64,000 bases of DNA from Neoasaia chiangmaiensis (GTDB lineage Bacteria; Pseudomonadota; Alphaproteobacteria; Acetobacterales; Acetobacteraceae). Both the position numbers and the translations under genes were made by a program. Positions 18,503-26,854 of this stretch are shown here, in pieces. Location of the stretch: positions 2,886,001-2,950,000 of the forward strand of contig NZ_CP014691.1 in assembly GCF_002005465.1 (NCBI RefSeq), given 5' to 3'. The first letter of the stretch is position 1, and each line of letters starts with the position of its first letter. The notes beneath the pieces are model-generated. The model was not told the origin of the DNA. It did no database searches and was given only the letters and a program-made list of their open reading frames with translations.

Positions 18503-18955
18503 TCAGAGGAACGATTGCGCCTTGTTCAGCACCATGTTGCAAACCTTGGTCTTGAGTTGGCCCTTCAGGTCGGCCAGCGAGAATGTGTTGCCGTTGCCGG
18601 TCTGGATCAGGCCCTGCTGTCCCGTGGCATAGGCCGATGAGGACGTGATACCCGGCTTTTGCGTCAGGTTCGACAGCGTGGAGCTGGCGGTCGTCGCATT
18701 GGCGCCCTGCAACAGATTGTTCTGCGCGCAATAGCCGAGCACGCCGGCCACGTTGCCCGAGCTTGCCGAGGAGAGATTGGGCAGGCTGCCGCCCAGCATG
18801 CTCGCAGCGCCACCCGTCATGTTCGACAAGGGGTTGTTTCCGCTGGAGCCACCGATTCCCGGGAAGCTTTGCGCTTGTGCAGTGCCGGTGCCCGGGGCGA
18901 CGGCGATCGTGGCAATGGCGATCATGGCGGCGGCGAGAGGCATCAGGCGAGCCAT
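18503..18955 (-). CDS. DUF2501-family secreted protein (copy 2)
   Basis: This 150-residue exported protein resembles Escherichia coli YjjA (DUF2501), whose function is unknown. It has a signal peptide ending near AQAQS (about residue 27) and a Gly/Ser/Asn-rich linker. The conserved block has GNVAGVLGYCAQNN, GLIQTGNG and KVCNMVLNK. AAGGAA lies six bases before the ATG at 18955; the upstream extension has no site. It converges on the M3 peptidase, 36 bases away. A longer paralogue lies at 9629-10186. Confidence 0.82.
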   Translation of the reverse strand: MARLMPLAAAMIAIATIAVAPGTGTAQAQSFPGIGGSSGNNPLSNMTGGAASMLGGSLPNLSSASSGNVAGVLGYCAQNNLLQGANATTASSTLSNLTQKPGITSSSAYATGQQGLIQTGNGNTFSLADLKGQLKTKVCNMVLNKAQSFL

Positions 18956-19042
18956 GGCGTATTCCTTCTTTGTAATCCGACAGACCTTATAGCGTCCCGC
19001 TCCCGCAGAAGTTCGCCACAAGGGCCTGCGGCGGGCCGGGCA

Positions 19043-20305
19043 TCAGGCGGTCAGACCGATATCCCGGCGCCAGATCGCATCGTCCCATTCGATGGCCGCG
19101 ACACCCTGATAGGCCAGTTCGCGGGCTTCTTCAGCTGTCGGGGCATGGGCGCAGACCGTCAGGACACGACCGCCCGCCGCCACGAGATGGCCGTCATTCT
19201 CTGCCGTGCCGGCCTGGAAGACGCGTACGCCGGGCACGGCTTCCGCGCGGTCGATTCCGCCGATCCGGCCACCGGCGACGGGCTTGCCGGGATAGCCTCT
19301 CGCGGCCAGTACGACGGAGATCGAGGCATCGTCGGAGAACACGATTTCCGCATCGTCGAGACGGCCATGCGCCAGCGCATCAAGCACGGGGAGCAAATCG
19401 GATTGCAGGCGGATCAGGAGCGCCTGTGCTTCCGGATCGCCGAAACGCACGTTGTATTCGATCAGCCTGGGCCCATCGGCGGTCAGCATGAGGCCCGCGA
19501 AGATGATGCCCCGGAACGGCGTGCCGCGCCGGACCATTTCATCCAGCATCGGTCGCACCGTGAGGTCGAGCGCCCGCTCCTGTTGCGCCCGGTCAAAGCC
19601 GGGTGGCGGCGCGATGGCGCCCATCCCGCCCGTGTTGGGGCCGGTGTCGCCTTCACCGATCCGCTTGTGATCGCGTGCCGCGCCGATCAGCACCGCGCGT
19701 TCGTCGGCACAGAATGCGAAGAGCGAGACTTCCTCTCCGACGAGGCATTCCTCGATCACCACCGATGCCCCTGCCGCGCCGAAAGCCCGGTCGGTCATGA
19801 TGTCCTCGACCGCCGCGACCGCTTCGTCGACTGTCTGGGCGACGACCACGCCCTTGCCGGCGGCAAGTCCGTCAGCCTTGACGACGATCGGCGCACCACG
19901 GCGGCGAATGAATTCAATCGCGGCTGCCGGGGCGTCGAACCGTTCCCATCGTGCCGTCGGAATGCGTGCGGCATCCGCGACCTCCTTGGTGAAGGTCTTG
20001 CTGCCTTCGAGCGCCGCAGCGGCGCGGGTCGGCCCGGCGCAGGCAATGCCGGCTTCGGCGCAGGCATCGGCCAGCCCGGCGACGAGCGGCGCTTCCGGCC
20101 CCGGCACGACGAGATCGATTCGCATGTTCCTGGCAGCTTCCACCAGTCCCGGGACATCATCGGCCCGGATCGGCAGCAGGGTGCCGAGCGAGGCCATGCC
20201 GGGATTGCCGGGGGCGATGAACAGGGCATCGAGTTGCGGCGACCGCGCCAGACATGCCGCAAGTGCATGTTCGCGTCCGCCCGATCCGACCAGCAGAACC
20301 CGCAT
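19043..20305 (-). CDS. purD: Phosphoribosylamine--glycine ligase
   Basis: This 420-residue cytosolic ATP-grasp enzyme makes glycinamide ribonucleotide, the second step of de novo purine synthesis. It begins MRVLLVGSGGREHALA and contains LVVPGPEAPLVAG and GSKTFTKEVA. The ATP-grasp core has VVKADGLAAGKGV and IEYNVRFGDPEAQ, with GDTGPNTGGMGA between. Length is normal. It is divergent from xseA across 57 bases, so their promoters must overlap or abut. No other purine gene is adjacent. Confidence 0.96.
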   Translation of the reverse strand: MRVLLVGSGGREHALAACLARSPQLDALFIAPGNPGMASLGTLLPIRADDVPGLVEAARNMRIDLVVPGPEAPLVAGLADACAEAGIACAGPTRAAAALEGSKTFTKEVADAARIPTARWERFDAPAAAIEFIRRRGAPIVVKADGLAAGKGVVVAQTVDEAVAAVEDIMTDRAFGAAGASVVIEECLVGEEVSLFAFCADERAVLIGAARDHKRIGEGDTGPNTGGMGAIAPPPGFDRAQQERALDLTVRPMLDEMVRRGTPFRGIIFAGLMLTADGPRLIEYNVRFGDPEAQALLIRLQSDLLPVLDALAHGRLDDAEIVFSDDASISVVLAARGYPGKPVAGGRIGGIDRAEAVPGVRVFQAGTAENDGHLVAAGGRVLTVCAHAPTAEEARELAYQGVAAIEWDDAIWRRDIGLTA

Positions 20306-20362
20306 TGGCTATTTCCCGTCGTTCCTGTTTCCGTTGCGCGCGCTGTAGCATAGACTGGCGTC

Positions 20363-21799
20363 ATGAGTGAGAGCGACGATGCCGGATCGGGCAATGTTCC
20401 GGAATATTCGGTTTCGGAAATTTCCGGCGCCATCAAGAAAACACTGGAAACGGGCTTCGGTCGCGTGCGCGTGCGTGGTGAAATCACGGAACTGAAGCGC
20501 TACCCATCGGGGCATGTTTATCTGTCGTTGAAGGATCAGGGCGGCAAGATCGCGGGCGTGATCTGGCGCGGCTCCGTCTCGCGGCTGGGGCTGGCGCCGG
20601 AAAACGGCATCGAGGTGATCGCGACGGGGCGTGTCTCCGCCTATGGTGAGCGATCGAGCTATCAGCTCGTCATCGACCGGATGAGTTTCGCGGGCGAGGG
20701 CGCGCTGCTCGCCAGGATCGAGAAGCTGCGGCAAAAATTGCTGGCGGAGGGGCTTTTCGACGCCGAGCGCAAACGTGCGCTGCCGTTCCTGCCGGAACTC
20801 GTGGGTGTCGTTACTTCCGGACAGGGTGCCGTGCTGCACGATATCCGCACGACCATCGCCCGGCGTTTTCCGCGGTCCGTTCTGGTCTGGCCCGTGGCGG
20901 TGCAGGGCGAGGGCGCGGCTGCGCAGATCGCGGCGGCGATCGACGGTTTTGGCCAACTGACGCGGCGACCGGACGTGCTGATCGTCGCGCGCGGTGGCGG
21001 GGCGCTGGAAGATCTGATGGCATTCAACGACGAACGCGTGCTGCGTGCCGTTGCAGCTTGTCCAATCCCGCTGATTTCGGCCGTCGGGCATGAGACGGAC
21101 ACGACGCTGATCGATTTTGTGTCCGACCGGCGCGCACCCACGCCGACGGCGGCGGCCGAGATGGCTGTGCCGCTCCGTTCGGAAATGCTGGCCGATCTGG
21201 CGCACCGCAATGCCCGTCTGGCAGGTGCCCTGTCGCGGCAGATGCAGCAGGCGCGTGCCCGATATGAACGCACCGTCAGCCAGATGCCGGACCTGCCGAT
21301 GTTGCTGGGGCAGGCGCGGATGCGGCTGGACGACCGGGCGCAGCGTCTGGCGTTCGCGCTGCCGGTGGTGGCGGAGCGTGCGAGAGCCCGTCTGGTGCAG
21401 GTGGAGCGGCGTCTGCCGTCACCTGAGCTTGTGATCGCGCGACGCCGTCAGGCGTTGACCGGCCCGTCGGGGGCGCTGACGGCCGCGATCGATGCGGCTG
21501 TGCAACGCCAGCATGCGCGTGCCGCGCGCGCTCGCCTGTCGGTCGAAGCGGTGCTTGGCCAGATTCGTCTCCAGCGCGCGCGTCTGGACGGCATGGCGGG
21601 GCAACTGGAGGCCGTGTCGCCGCAGGCGGTTCTGGCGCGTGGTTACGCGTTGGTGCAGGATGGCGCGGGCAAGCCCATCACCCATGCGGCGGATCGTTCC
21701 CAGGGGGGGAAGATCGTGCTGCAATTCGTCGATGGACAGCGGAGCGCACGTCTGGATCGCCTGTCGGCCGAAACCGCGCAGTCGGCATTGGATCTATAG
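20363..21799 (+). CDS. xseA: Exodeoxyribonuclease VII large subunit
   Basis: This 478-residue protein is the catalytic subunit of the single-strand DNA exonuclease that works with XseB in repair. An N-terminal OB fold (VRVRGEITELKRYPSGHVYLSL) precedes the nuclease domain. Typical blocks follow: GVVTSGQGAVLHDI, DVLIVARGGGALEDLMAFNDE and SAVGHETDTTLIDFVSDRRAPTPTAAAE split by short spacers. A long helical, Arg/Gln-rich coiled-coil region follows at about 280-440. xseB is not in the window. A lipoprotein gene starts 14 bases after the stop. Confidence 0.95.
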   Translation: MSESDDAGSGNVPEYSVSEISGAIKKTLETGFGRVRVRGEITELKRYPSGHVYLSLKDQGGKIAGVIWRGSVSRLGLAPENGIEVIATGRVSAYGERSSYQLVIDRMSFAGEGALLARIEKLRQKLLAEGLFDAERKRALPFLPELVGVVTSGQGAVLHDIRTTIARRFPRSVLVWPVAVQGEGAAAQIAAAIDGFGQLTRRPDVLIVARGGGALEDLMAFNDERVLRAVAACPIPLISAVGHETDTTLIDFVSDRRAPTPTAAAEMAVPLRSEMLADLAHRNARLAGALSRQMQQARARYERTVSQMPDLPMLLGQARMRLDDRAQRLAFALPVVAERARARLVQVERRLPSPELVIARRRQALTGPSGALTAAIDAAVQRQHARAARARLSVEAVLGQIRLQRARLDGMAGQLEAVSPQAVLARGYALVQDGAGKPITHAADRSQGGKIVLQFVDGQRSARLDRLSAETAQSALDL

Positions 21800-21813
21800 A
21801 ATTCGGAGTATTC

Positions 21814-22179
21814 ATGCGTCGCCTCTTTTTGCTTACGCTGCCGGGCCTGTTTCTCGCCGCCTGCGCGGACGATCAGACGACCGCGCCCCAGCCGGTCGCG
21901 CAGCAGCAGGCGCCGAAGCCAAAGATCGCGCCGCAGAGTTTCGCGCCCGGTCTGGCGGAAGAGACCCCGCCGCCCAATGAGGCGCAACTGGTCAATGACC
22001 CATCGGCGCCGGTCGATACGCCGCTCTGTGGCAGTGCCTTGCGCGAGGGGGCCAGTGCCGGTGCGGCGCTTTATGCCGAAGGTCTGGCAAGCGGCAGCAC
22101 CTGTGTCCGGAATGCCTGTTTCGAGCCTTTGACCGGGACTTTTATCGCTGCTGACGGATCGCGCAGCGTGTGTCGATAA
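21814..22179 (+). CDS. Small lipoprotein of unknown function
   Basis: This 121-residue product has a classic lipobox (LFLAAC, Cys17) after a short signal, so it should be lipid-anchored. The mature part is Gln/Pro-rich at first, then has three more Cys in a compact C-terminal domain (PLCGSALREG, STCVRNACFEPLTG and SVCR). CGGAG lies upstream of the ATG, and xseA ends 14 bases before. I do not recognise the family. A strong terminator follows. Confidence 0.65.
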   Translation: MRRLFLLTLPGLFLAACADDQTTAPQPVAQQQAPKPKIAPQSFAPGLAEETPPPNEAQLVNDPSAPVDTPLCGSALREGASAGAALYAEGLASGSTCVRNACFEPLTGTFIAADGSRSVCR

Positions 22180-22209
22180 CGGAACAACTCAGCCCGACGA
22201 TGTGAAACT

Positions 22210-22242
22210 AAAAAGGCGGGGCCCGAACGGCCCCGCCTTTTT
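22210..22242. terminator. Bidirectional rho-independent terminator between lipoprotein gene and rne
   Basis: GGCGGGGCC (22215-22223), loop CGAAC and GGCCCCGCC (22229-22237) form a nine-pair GC stem with five As on the left and five Ts on the right. It can end transcripts from both the lipoprotein gene and the convergent RNase E gene. Confidence 0.93.
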
Positions 22243-22283
22243 AGTTCGGACGCAAGAGAATATCCGTCGTCCCGTATATCGAT

Positions 22284-22309
22284 CCCGCTCAGGATTTCTC
22301 CTGAGCGGG
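22284..22309 (-). promoter_or_regulatory. Strong hairpin at the 3' end of the rne transcript
   Basis: CCCGCTCAGGA (22284-22294) pairs perfectly with TCCTGAGCGGG (22299-22309) across a four-base loop. It begins nine bases after the rne stop codon on the minus strand. No T run follows on either strand. It probably protects the rne 3' end or aids termination ahead of the terminator at 22210-22242. Confidence 0.5.
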
Positions 22310-22317
22310 GTCGGATT

Positions 22318-25134
22318 TCAGCGCTTCCACCAGCCCGCACGCGGACGTTTCGGCGGCGCGGCCGCGTCCACATCCACCGGCACGATGGCTGGTGCTTCCG
22401 TTACCGGCTCAGCCTTCGGGGCTTCCGATGCAGGGGGCGCATCGGACACGCCTTCGGCTACGGTCTCCTTGCGGGGGCGACCACGACGGCGAGGTGCCGG
22501 CTTTTCCGCGACTTCTGCCGCCGATGCCGGATTTTCAACGGCGGTTTTCTTGCGGGACCGTGCCTTGGTCGCGGTCGGTTTGGCATCCGTCGTTGCCGCC
22601 GTCTTTTCAGGCGCCGGCTCCGGGGCTTCGACCGCGTCCTTGCGTGGGCGACCACGACGACGCGGCGCAGGCTTCGTCTCCGCGACGCTGGCCGACGGCG
22701 CTTCCGGCGCGCTCAAGGTGTGCGCCGTTTCCGACACGCTGGCATTTTCCAGCTGCGGCGTGGGCAACGTTGCCTCCGAAGCGGCAGGCGTTTCGACCGC
22801 GATTGCGGATTCGGCAGCCTGTCGCGCTGTCGCGCCGTCACGTTGGGCGATCGGCACATGCTTGATGTTCTTGCGCGGTGCCTGCTCGTTTTCTGCCTGC
22901 TCGATCACGTCGAAAATGTCGAAACTGCCGCCACCGAACGGATTGGCCGGTGTCGGACCGTTCCACACGCGCGGCGCGCGGTCGTCGCGCGGGTTTTCGC
23001 GATGCTGCTGGTCCTGACGAAACCGGTCGCGCCGATTGAAGGGTCGCTCCGCCGGTTCGGCGGGACGCGCGGGTTCTTCTTCCGCCGGTGCTGCGATTTC
23101 CGACACCGTGCCGTTTTCTTCCTCACGCGTCAGGCGGCGCGTCCGCGTGCGGCGGCGTCCCGGCATGATGTTCTCGCCATCGGTCTGGACAGATGCGTCC
23201 TCGGATTCCTCCGCTGGCGGCGACGCACTTTCCTGCGCCGCGGAGACATCGTCGTGACGGCGGTCCCGATCGCGCCGACCGCGACGACGGCGGCGCTTGC
23301 GGCGCGGGCCTTCCTCACGGTCCTCGCCTTCCGTGACGGCATGCGCCGGTGCGTGCTGTGTCTCGACCTCTTCCGTTACCAGGGTTTCAACAGGTCCGGC
23401 GAATGCCTCCGTCGGGGTCGTGACCTGCGGCAGAGGCGCCGCTGCGGTTTGCGGCCGAATGCGCTCGATGCGGATATCGGACGGCAACAGCGCCGCGTCC
23501 GGCTGGAAGACGACATGCATGCGGTGCCGCTGTTCGATTTCCGTCAGCCAGCCACGCTTGTTGTTGAGGATATAAAGTGCCACGCCGGGCACGACATGCA
23601 CCTCGATCTCGGCGGCCTTCTGGCTTGCACCCTCGTCGTCGATCGCACGCAGGATATGCAGGGCAGCGCTCTCCGTCCCGCGCACATAGCCCGTGCCCTG
23701 GCAATGAGGACAAGGCGTGAGCACCGATTCCGCGATGGACGGGCGAAGACGCTGGCGCGACATTTCCAGCAGGCCGAAATGCGAGATCGACCCGACCTGA
23801 ATGCGGGCGCGATCGGAGCGCAGCGCGTCTTTCAGGCGCTTTTCGACCATGTGGTTGTGCTTGCGGCTTTCCATGTCGATGAAATCGATCACCACGAGTC
23901 CGGCCAGATCGCGCAGGCGCAGCTGGCGCGCAACTTCCTCGGCGGCTTCGAGGTTGGTCCGCAGGGCCGTTTCCTCGATGTTGCGCTGGCTGGTGGAGCG
24001 ACCGGAGTTCACGTCGATCGACACCAGCGCCTCGGTCTGGTTGATGACCAGATAACCGCCGGACTTCAGCTGCGCCGTCGGCTGGAACATGGCGTCCAGC
24101 TGACCCTCGACATGATAGCGGGCGAACAGGCTTTGCGCCGGATCGCGCCACAGCTTCACCTTGTTGACGCTGTGCGGCATCAGCAGGCGCATGAACTCGC
24201 GTGCGTTCTTCCAGGCGGTCTCGCCGTCGATGACGATCTCTTCGATGTCCTTGCTGAAGAGGTCGCGGATCGCGCGCTTGATCAGGCTCGCCTCTTCATA
24301 GACCAGCGTCGGCGCGACGGAAGAGAGCGTGTGGCTGCGGATATCGTCCCACAGCTGGAGCAGATACTCACAGTCGCGGGTGATCTCCGGGCCGGGACGC
24401 TGCGCGCCGGCCGTGCGGACGATCATCGCCATGCCACGCGGCAGTTCGAGATCGGCGATGATTTCCCGCAGGCGCTTCCGGTCGGAATCGGACGTTATTT
24501 TCCGCGAGACGCCGCCACCGCGCAGCGCGTTGGGCATCAGCACGCAGTAACGCCCGGCAAGCGACACGTAGGTGGTCAGCGCCGCGCCCTTGTTGCCGCG
24601 CTCCTCCTTGACGACCTGCACCAGAATGACCTGCCGACGGCGGATGACTTCCTGAATCTTGTAATTGCGCAGGAAGCGCGCCGTGCGGCGTGCGGCAGCG
24701 CTTTCGTCACCGGTGTCATGTTCGCCGCCGACAGTTTCGGGCAGGGTCTCGTGATCGTCGGATGGCTCGTCCGACGAGTCGTTCTCTGCCTCGGCGGCCG
24801 GGGCTTCCTCTACTTCCGTTTCAGCGCGCTGTTCCTCGAAACGGGCTTCCTCGTCCTGAAGGGCCAGAAGCTTCTCGCGGTCGGCAACGGGAATCTGGAA
24901 ATAGTCGGGGTGGATTTCGCTGAAGGCGAGGAAACCGTGGCGGTTGCCGCCGTAATCGACGAAAGCAGCCTGCAGGCTTGGCTCTACGCGAATGACTTTC
25001 GCGAGATAGATATTGCCCTTGAGCTGCTTACGTGCCGACGTCTCGACATCGTAATCTTCGAGACGATCGTCACTTGTGACCACCACGCGGGTTTCTTCCG
25101 CATGCGTGGTGTCGATCAACATACGCTTGTTCAT
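22318..25134 (-). CDS. rne: Ribonuclease E/G family endoribonuclease
   Basis: This 938-residue endonuclease initiates mRNA decay and processes rRNA, probably at the membrane or in a degradosome. The S1 domain (about 36-190) is split by an acidic insertion at roughly 92-148. The catalytic domain has Asp374 (VSIDVNSGR) and Asp417 (VIDFIDM). The zinc-link is CPHC (475-478). The C-terminal half is a disordered Arg/Pro/Glu-rich scaffold ending AGWWKR. It contains two identical RRRGRPRK motifs at about 825-832 and 882-889, which resemble AT-hooks. A 553-base gap upstream leaves room for a long leader, and in enterobacteria rne is autoregulated through its 5' leader. Confidence 0.95.
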   Translation of the reverse strand: MNKRMLIDTTHAEETRVVVTSDDRLEDYDVETSARKQLKGNIYLAKVIRVEPSLQAAFVDYGGNRHGFLAFSEIHPDYFQIPVADREKLLALQDEEARFEEQRAETEVEEAPAAEAENDSSDEPSDDHETLPETVGGEHDTGDESAAARRTARFLRNYKIQEVIRRRQVILVQVVKEERGNKGAALTTYVSLAGRYCVLMPNALRGGGVSRKITSDSDRKRLREIIADLELPRGMAMIVRTAGAQRPGPEITRDCEYLLQLWDDIRSHTLSSVAPTLVYEEASLIKRAIRDLFSKDIEEIVIDGETAWKNAREFMRLLMPHSVNKVKLWRDPAQSLFARYHVEGQLDAMFQPTAQLKSGGYLVINQTEALVSIDVNSGRSTSQRNIEETALRTNLEAAEEVARQLRLRDLAGLVVIDFIDMESRKHNHMVEKRLKDALRSDRARIQVGSISHFGLLEMSRQRLRPSIAESVLTPCPHCQGTGYVRGTESAALHILRAIDDEGASQKAAEIEVHVVPGVALYILNNKRGWLTEIEQRHRMHVVFQPDAALLPSDIRIERIRPQTAAAPLPQVTTPTEAFAGPVETLVTEEVETQHAPAHAVTEGEDREEGPRRKRRRRRGRRDRDRRHDDVSAAQESASPPAEESEDASVQTDGENIMPGRRRTRTRRLTREEENGTVSEIAAPAEEEPARPAEPAERPFNRRDRFRQDQQHRENPRDDRAPRVWNGPTPANPFGGGSFDIFDVIEQAENEQAPRKNIKHVPIAQRDGATARQAAESAIAVETPAASEATLPTPQLENASVSETAHTLSAPEAPSASVAETKPAPRRRGRPRKDAVEAPEPAPEKTAATTDAKPTATKARSRKKTAVENPASAAEVAEKPAPRRRGRPRKETVAEGVSDAPPASEAPKAEPVTEAPAIVPVDVDAAAPPKRPRAGWWKR

Positions 25135-25687
25135 AAAAGGGAAAACTCCGCTCGTCCGCCGCGTCGGATATCAGATTCCGGGCATGCGGAACGCTGCCGG
25201 GCATGCCTGTTCGCGGGGCGAAATGATTTTGGGGCAGGAGGAGAAGGGGCCAACGCGGCAGCCGAGCGACGCAAGGCATCATCGCGGACGGACGAAGATC
25301 CGTTTTCCGATGATCCAGTGCGATGCGACGGGCGGCAGGCATGAGGCCCCTTATGAAAACGTCGTTCAGAGTTGACGCACAGATCAATCGCTGGCGCTCT
25401 GCTTTCCGTCGGCGAGATGCTTGAGAAAAGCTTGCGCAAGCCGGACAGACCGCGGCGTCGCGCGAGGGATTGCGAGACGGGATCCTTTTGCCGACGGAAT
25501 AGGACGCGGCGGGAGGATCGTACCGATCTTTGAAACCCTTCGTGGCGTGAAGCATGACGGAAATATCATATCAGTGCAAGTGTCGCGCCAACAGGACGTC
25601 ACATGTCGCCATATATATGACATCATGTTTCCGGCATGATGGAATGCCGGGTAATCTGGCTAATCTTGTGACGCGCGGAAAAGCGAA
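25135..25687. promoter_or_regulatory. Long divergent gap: probable rne leader and amidase promoter region
   Basis: No credible gene is found in these 553 bases. On the minus strand a possible -10 (TATGAT, 25565-25570) and -35 (TTGGCG, 25586-25591) are spaced only 15 bases, so the promoter is tentative. If correct, rne would have a leader of about 420 bases. A perfect palindrome CCGGCAT/ATGCCGG lies at 25631-25637 and 25644-25650, in the AT-richer part nearest the amidase gene. Its role is unknown. Confidence 0.4.
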
Positions 25688-26575
25688 ATGACGGATGACA
25701 TGGCGGACTTCGTGCGGCGGGGCGGGCAGCTGGGCAGACGTCTGGCGCTGGCGGGGATAGGCAGCATTGCGACAGGCGCCTGCGCCAACACGCCGCATAA
25801 GGCGCGTTCGGTGCAGTCCAGGGGCAGGCATCACGCGCTTGCCGCGCCGGGCATCATCGGAAAGGCTTCGCCGCCCAGGCCGGTCGTCATGCTCGATCCG
25901 GGACATGGGGGCAAGGACCCTGGCGCGATCGGCATCAGCGGCACCTATGAAAAGCACGTTGCGGAAGCGGCGGCCGCGGAACTCTACCGGCAACTGATGG
26001 CGACCGGACGCTACAATGTTGTCATGACGCGCGACAGCGATCGCTTCATCCCGCTGGAAGGGCGCGTCGAACTGGCGCAGGCGCACAAGGCGCATCTTTT
26101 CATCTCCATGCATGCCGACGCCCTGCATGATCCCGGCGTGCGTGGTGCCAGCGTCTATACGATGTCCAACGGTGCGTCGGATGCGCAGACGGCGGCGCTG
26201 GCGCGGATCGAGAACAGCGCCGATCGGTTCGCAGGGCCGTCCTTTCACGGGGCGTCGCCCGAGGTGCAGCAGATTCTGGCTAGTCTGGTGACGGAGGAGA
26301 CGCGGCGCGGTTCTGCGCATATGGCCTCCAGCGTCGTTTCGGCTTTCCGGCCGCGTATCGGTTTACTGACGCATCCTTCCAGGCATGCGGCTTTCGTGGT
26401 GCTGAAATCGGCGGAGATTCCTTCCGTGCTGGTGGAGATGGGGTTCATGTCCAACAGGCTGGACGAGGCGGCCCTGCGTCAGGCCGTGCATCGCACGCAG
26501 GTCGCAGGCGCGATGCGCGATGCGGTCGATCGCTATTTCGCGACAGCGCCCGGCGTTGCGACTATGGCGGGGTGA
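25688..26575 (+). CDS. amiC: N-acetylmuramoyl-L-alanine amidase (Amidase_3 family)
   Basis: This 295-residue zinc amidase removes stem peptides from peptidoglycan, usually during daughter-cell separation. The zinc ligands are His73 (LDPGHGG), Glu88 (TYEKH) and His142 (SMHADA), and the catalytic Glu is Glu250 (LVEMGFMSN). A twin-arginine-like N-terminus (RRGGQLGRRLALAGIG) ends in a Cys at 32, so Tat export, perhaps with lipid attachment, is possible. No AMIN domain is present, so amiC is an approximate symbol. It is divergent from rne. Confidence 0.88.
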   Translation: MTDDMADFVRRGGQLGRRLALAGIGSIATGACANTPHKARSVQSRGRHHALAAPGIIGKASPPRPVVMLDPGHGGKDPGAIGISGTYEKHVAEAAAAELYRQLMATGRYNVVMTRDSDRFIPLEGRVELAQAHKAHLFISMHADALHDPGVRGASVYTMSNGASDAQTAALARIENSADRFAGPSFHGASPEVQQILASLVTEETRRGSAHMASSVVSAFRPRIGLLTHPSRHAAFVVLKSAEIPSVLVEMGFMSNRLDEAALRQAVHRTQVAGAMRDAVDRYFATAPGVATMAG

Positions 26576-26667
26576 CGGCGCCGGGCTGACAGCTGCCGGA
26601 AATTTTTGCCGTAAAAAACGCAAGCCGATCTAGCCATGGCGCCCCTTGCTGCGATAGGGTGCGCCGC

Positions 26668-26772
26668 ATGATCAGTAACCCCGCATCCCTGCGTTATGTC
26701 GGTCGCGCTTCCGCGCGCCGCGACGCATGCGCGGTTCTTCTTCGGCTCTCGCTTCGACTTATCGGCCCCTGA
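26668..26772 (+). CDS. leuL: leuA leader peptide (leucine-rich)
   Basis: A 34-codon frame begins with ATG at 26668 and ends TGA at 26770-26772, 82 bases before leuA. Its last part reads VLLRLSLRLIGP, with Leu codons at 26737-26742, 26746-26748, 26752-26754 and 26758-26760. That is five Leu in eight codons. The stop codon is embedded in one arm of a predicted antiterminator. This is the arrangement expected of a transcription-attenuation leader sensing charged tRNA-Leu. TAGGG lies upstream of the ATG. It is too short to be a conventional gene and overlaps an alternative upstream frame of leuA. Confidence 0.75.
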   Translation: MISNPASLRYVGRASARRDACAVLLRLSLRLIGP

Positions 26773-26828
26773 GCGCGAGAGAGCGGCGTGCGCGCCGTGG
26801 CGTTCAGGGGTTCGGTTTCCTGAATTTT
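26766..26828 (+). promoter_or_regulatory. Transcription attenuator of leuA with competing hairpins
   Basis: Arm A, CCCCTGA (26766-26772), contains the leader stop codon and pairs with TCAGGGG (26804-26810). Overlapping that, TTCAGG (26803-26808) pairs perfectly with CCTGAA (26819-26824) and is followed at once by TTTT (26825-26828). The two structures exclude each other. If ribosomes stall at the Leu codons, arm A is free and the antiterminator forms. If they reach the stop, arm A is covered and the terminator forms. The terminator stem is short and AT-containing, so its strength is uncertain. Confidence 0.7.
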
Positions 26829-26854
26829 CGACGTCCAGCGAGAGCACCAGCATT

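Noticed and set aside
22720-25344. An 874-codon open frame on the plus strand opposite rne
   Set aside because: It is a high-GC antisense shadow of rne: its sequence is Arg/His-rich with no recognisable domain, while the minus strand encodes all RNase E motifs.
26696-26854. Longer N-terminus for leuA starting at 26696
   Set aside because: The extra 53 residues lack family similarity, lie in the leader and attenuator, and there is no ribosome binding site.
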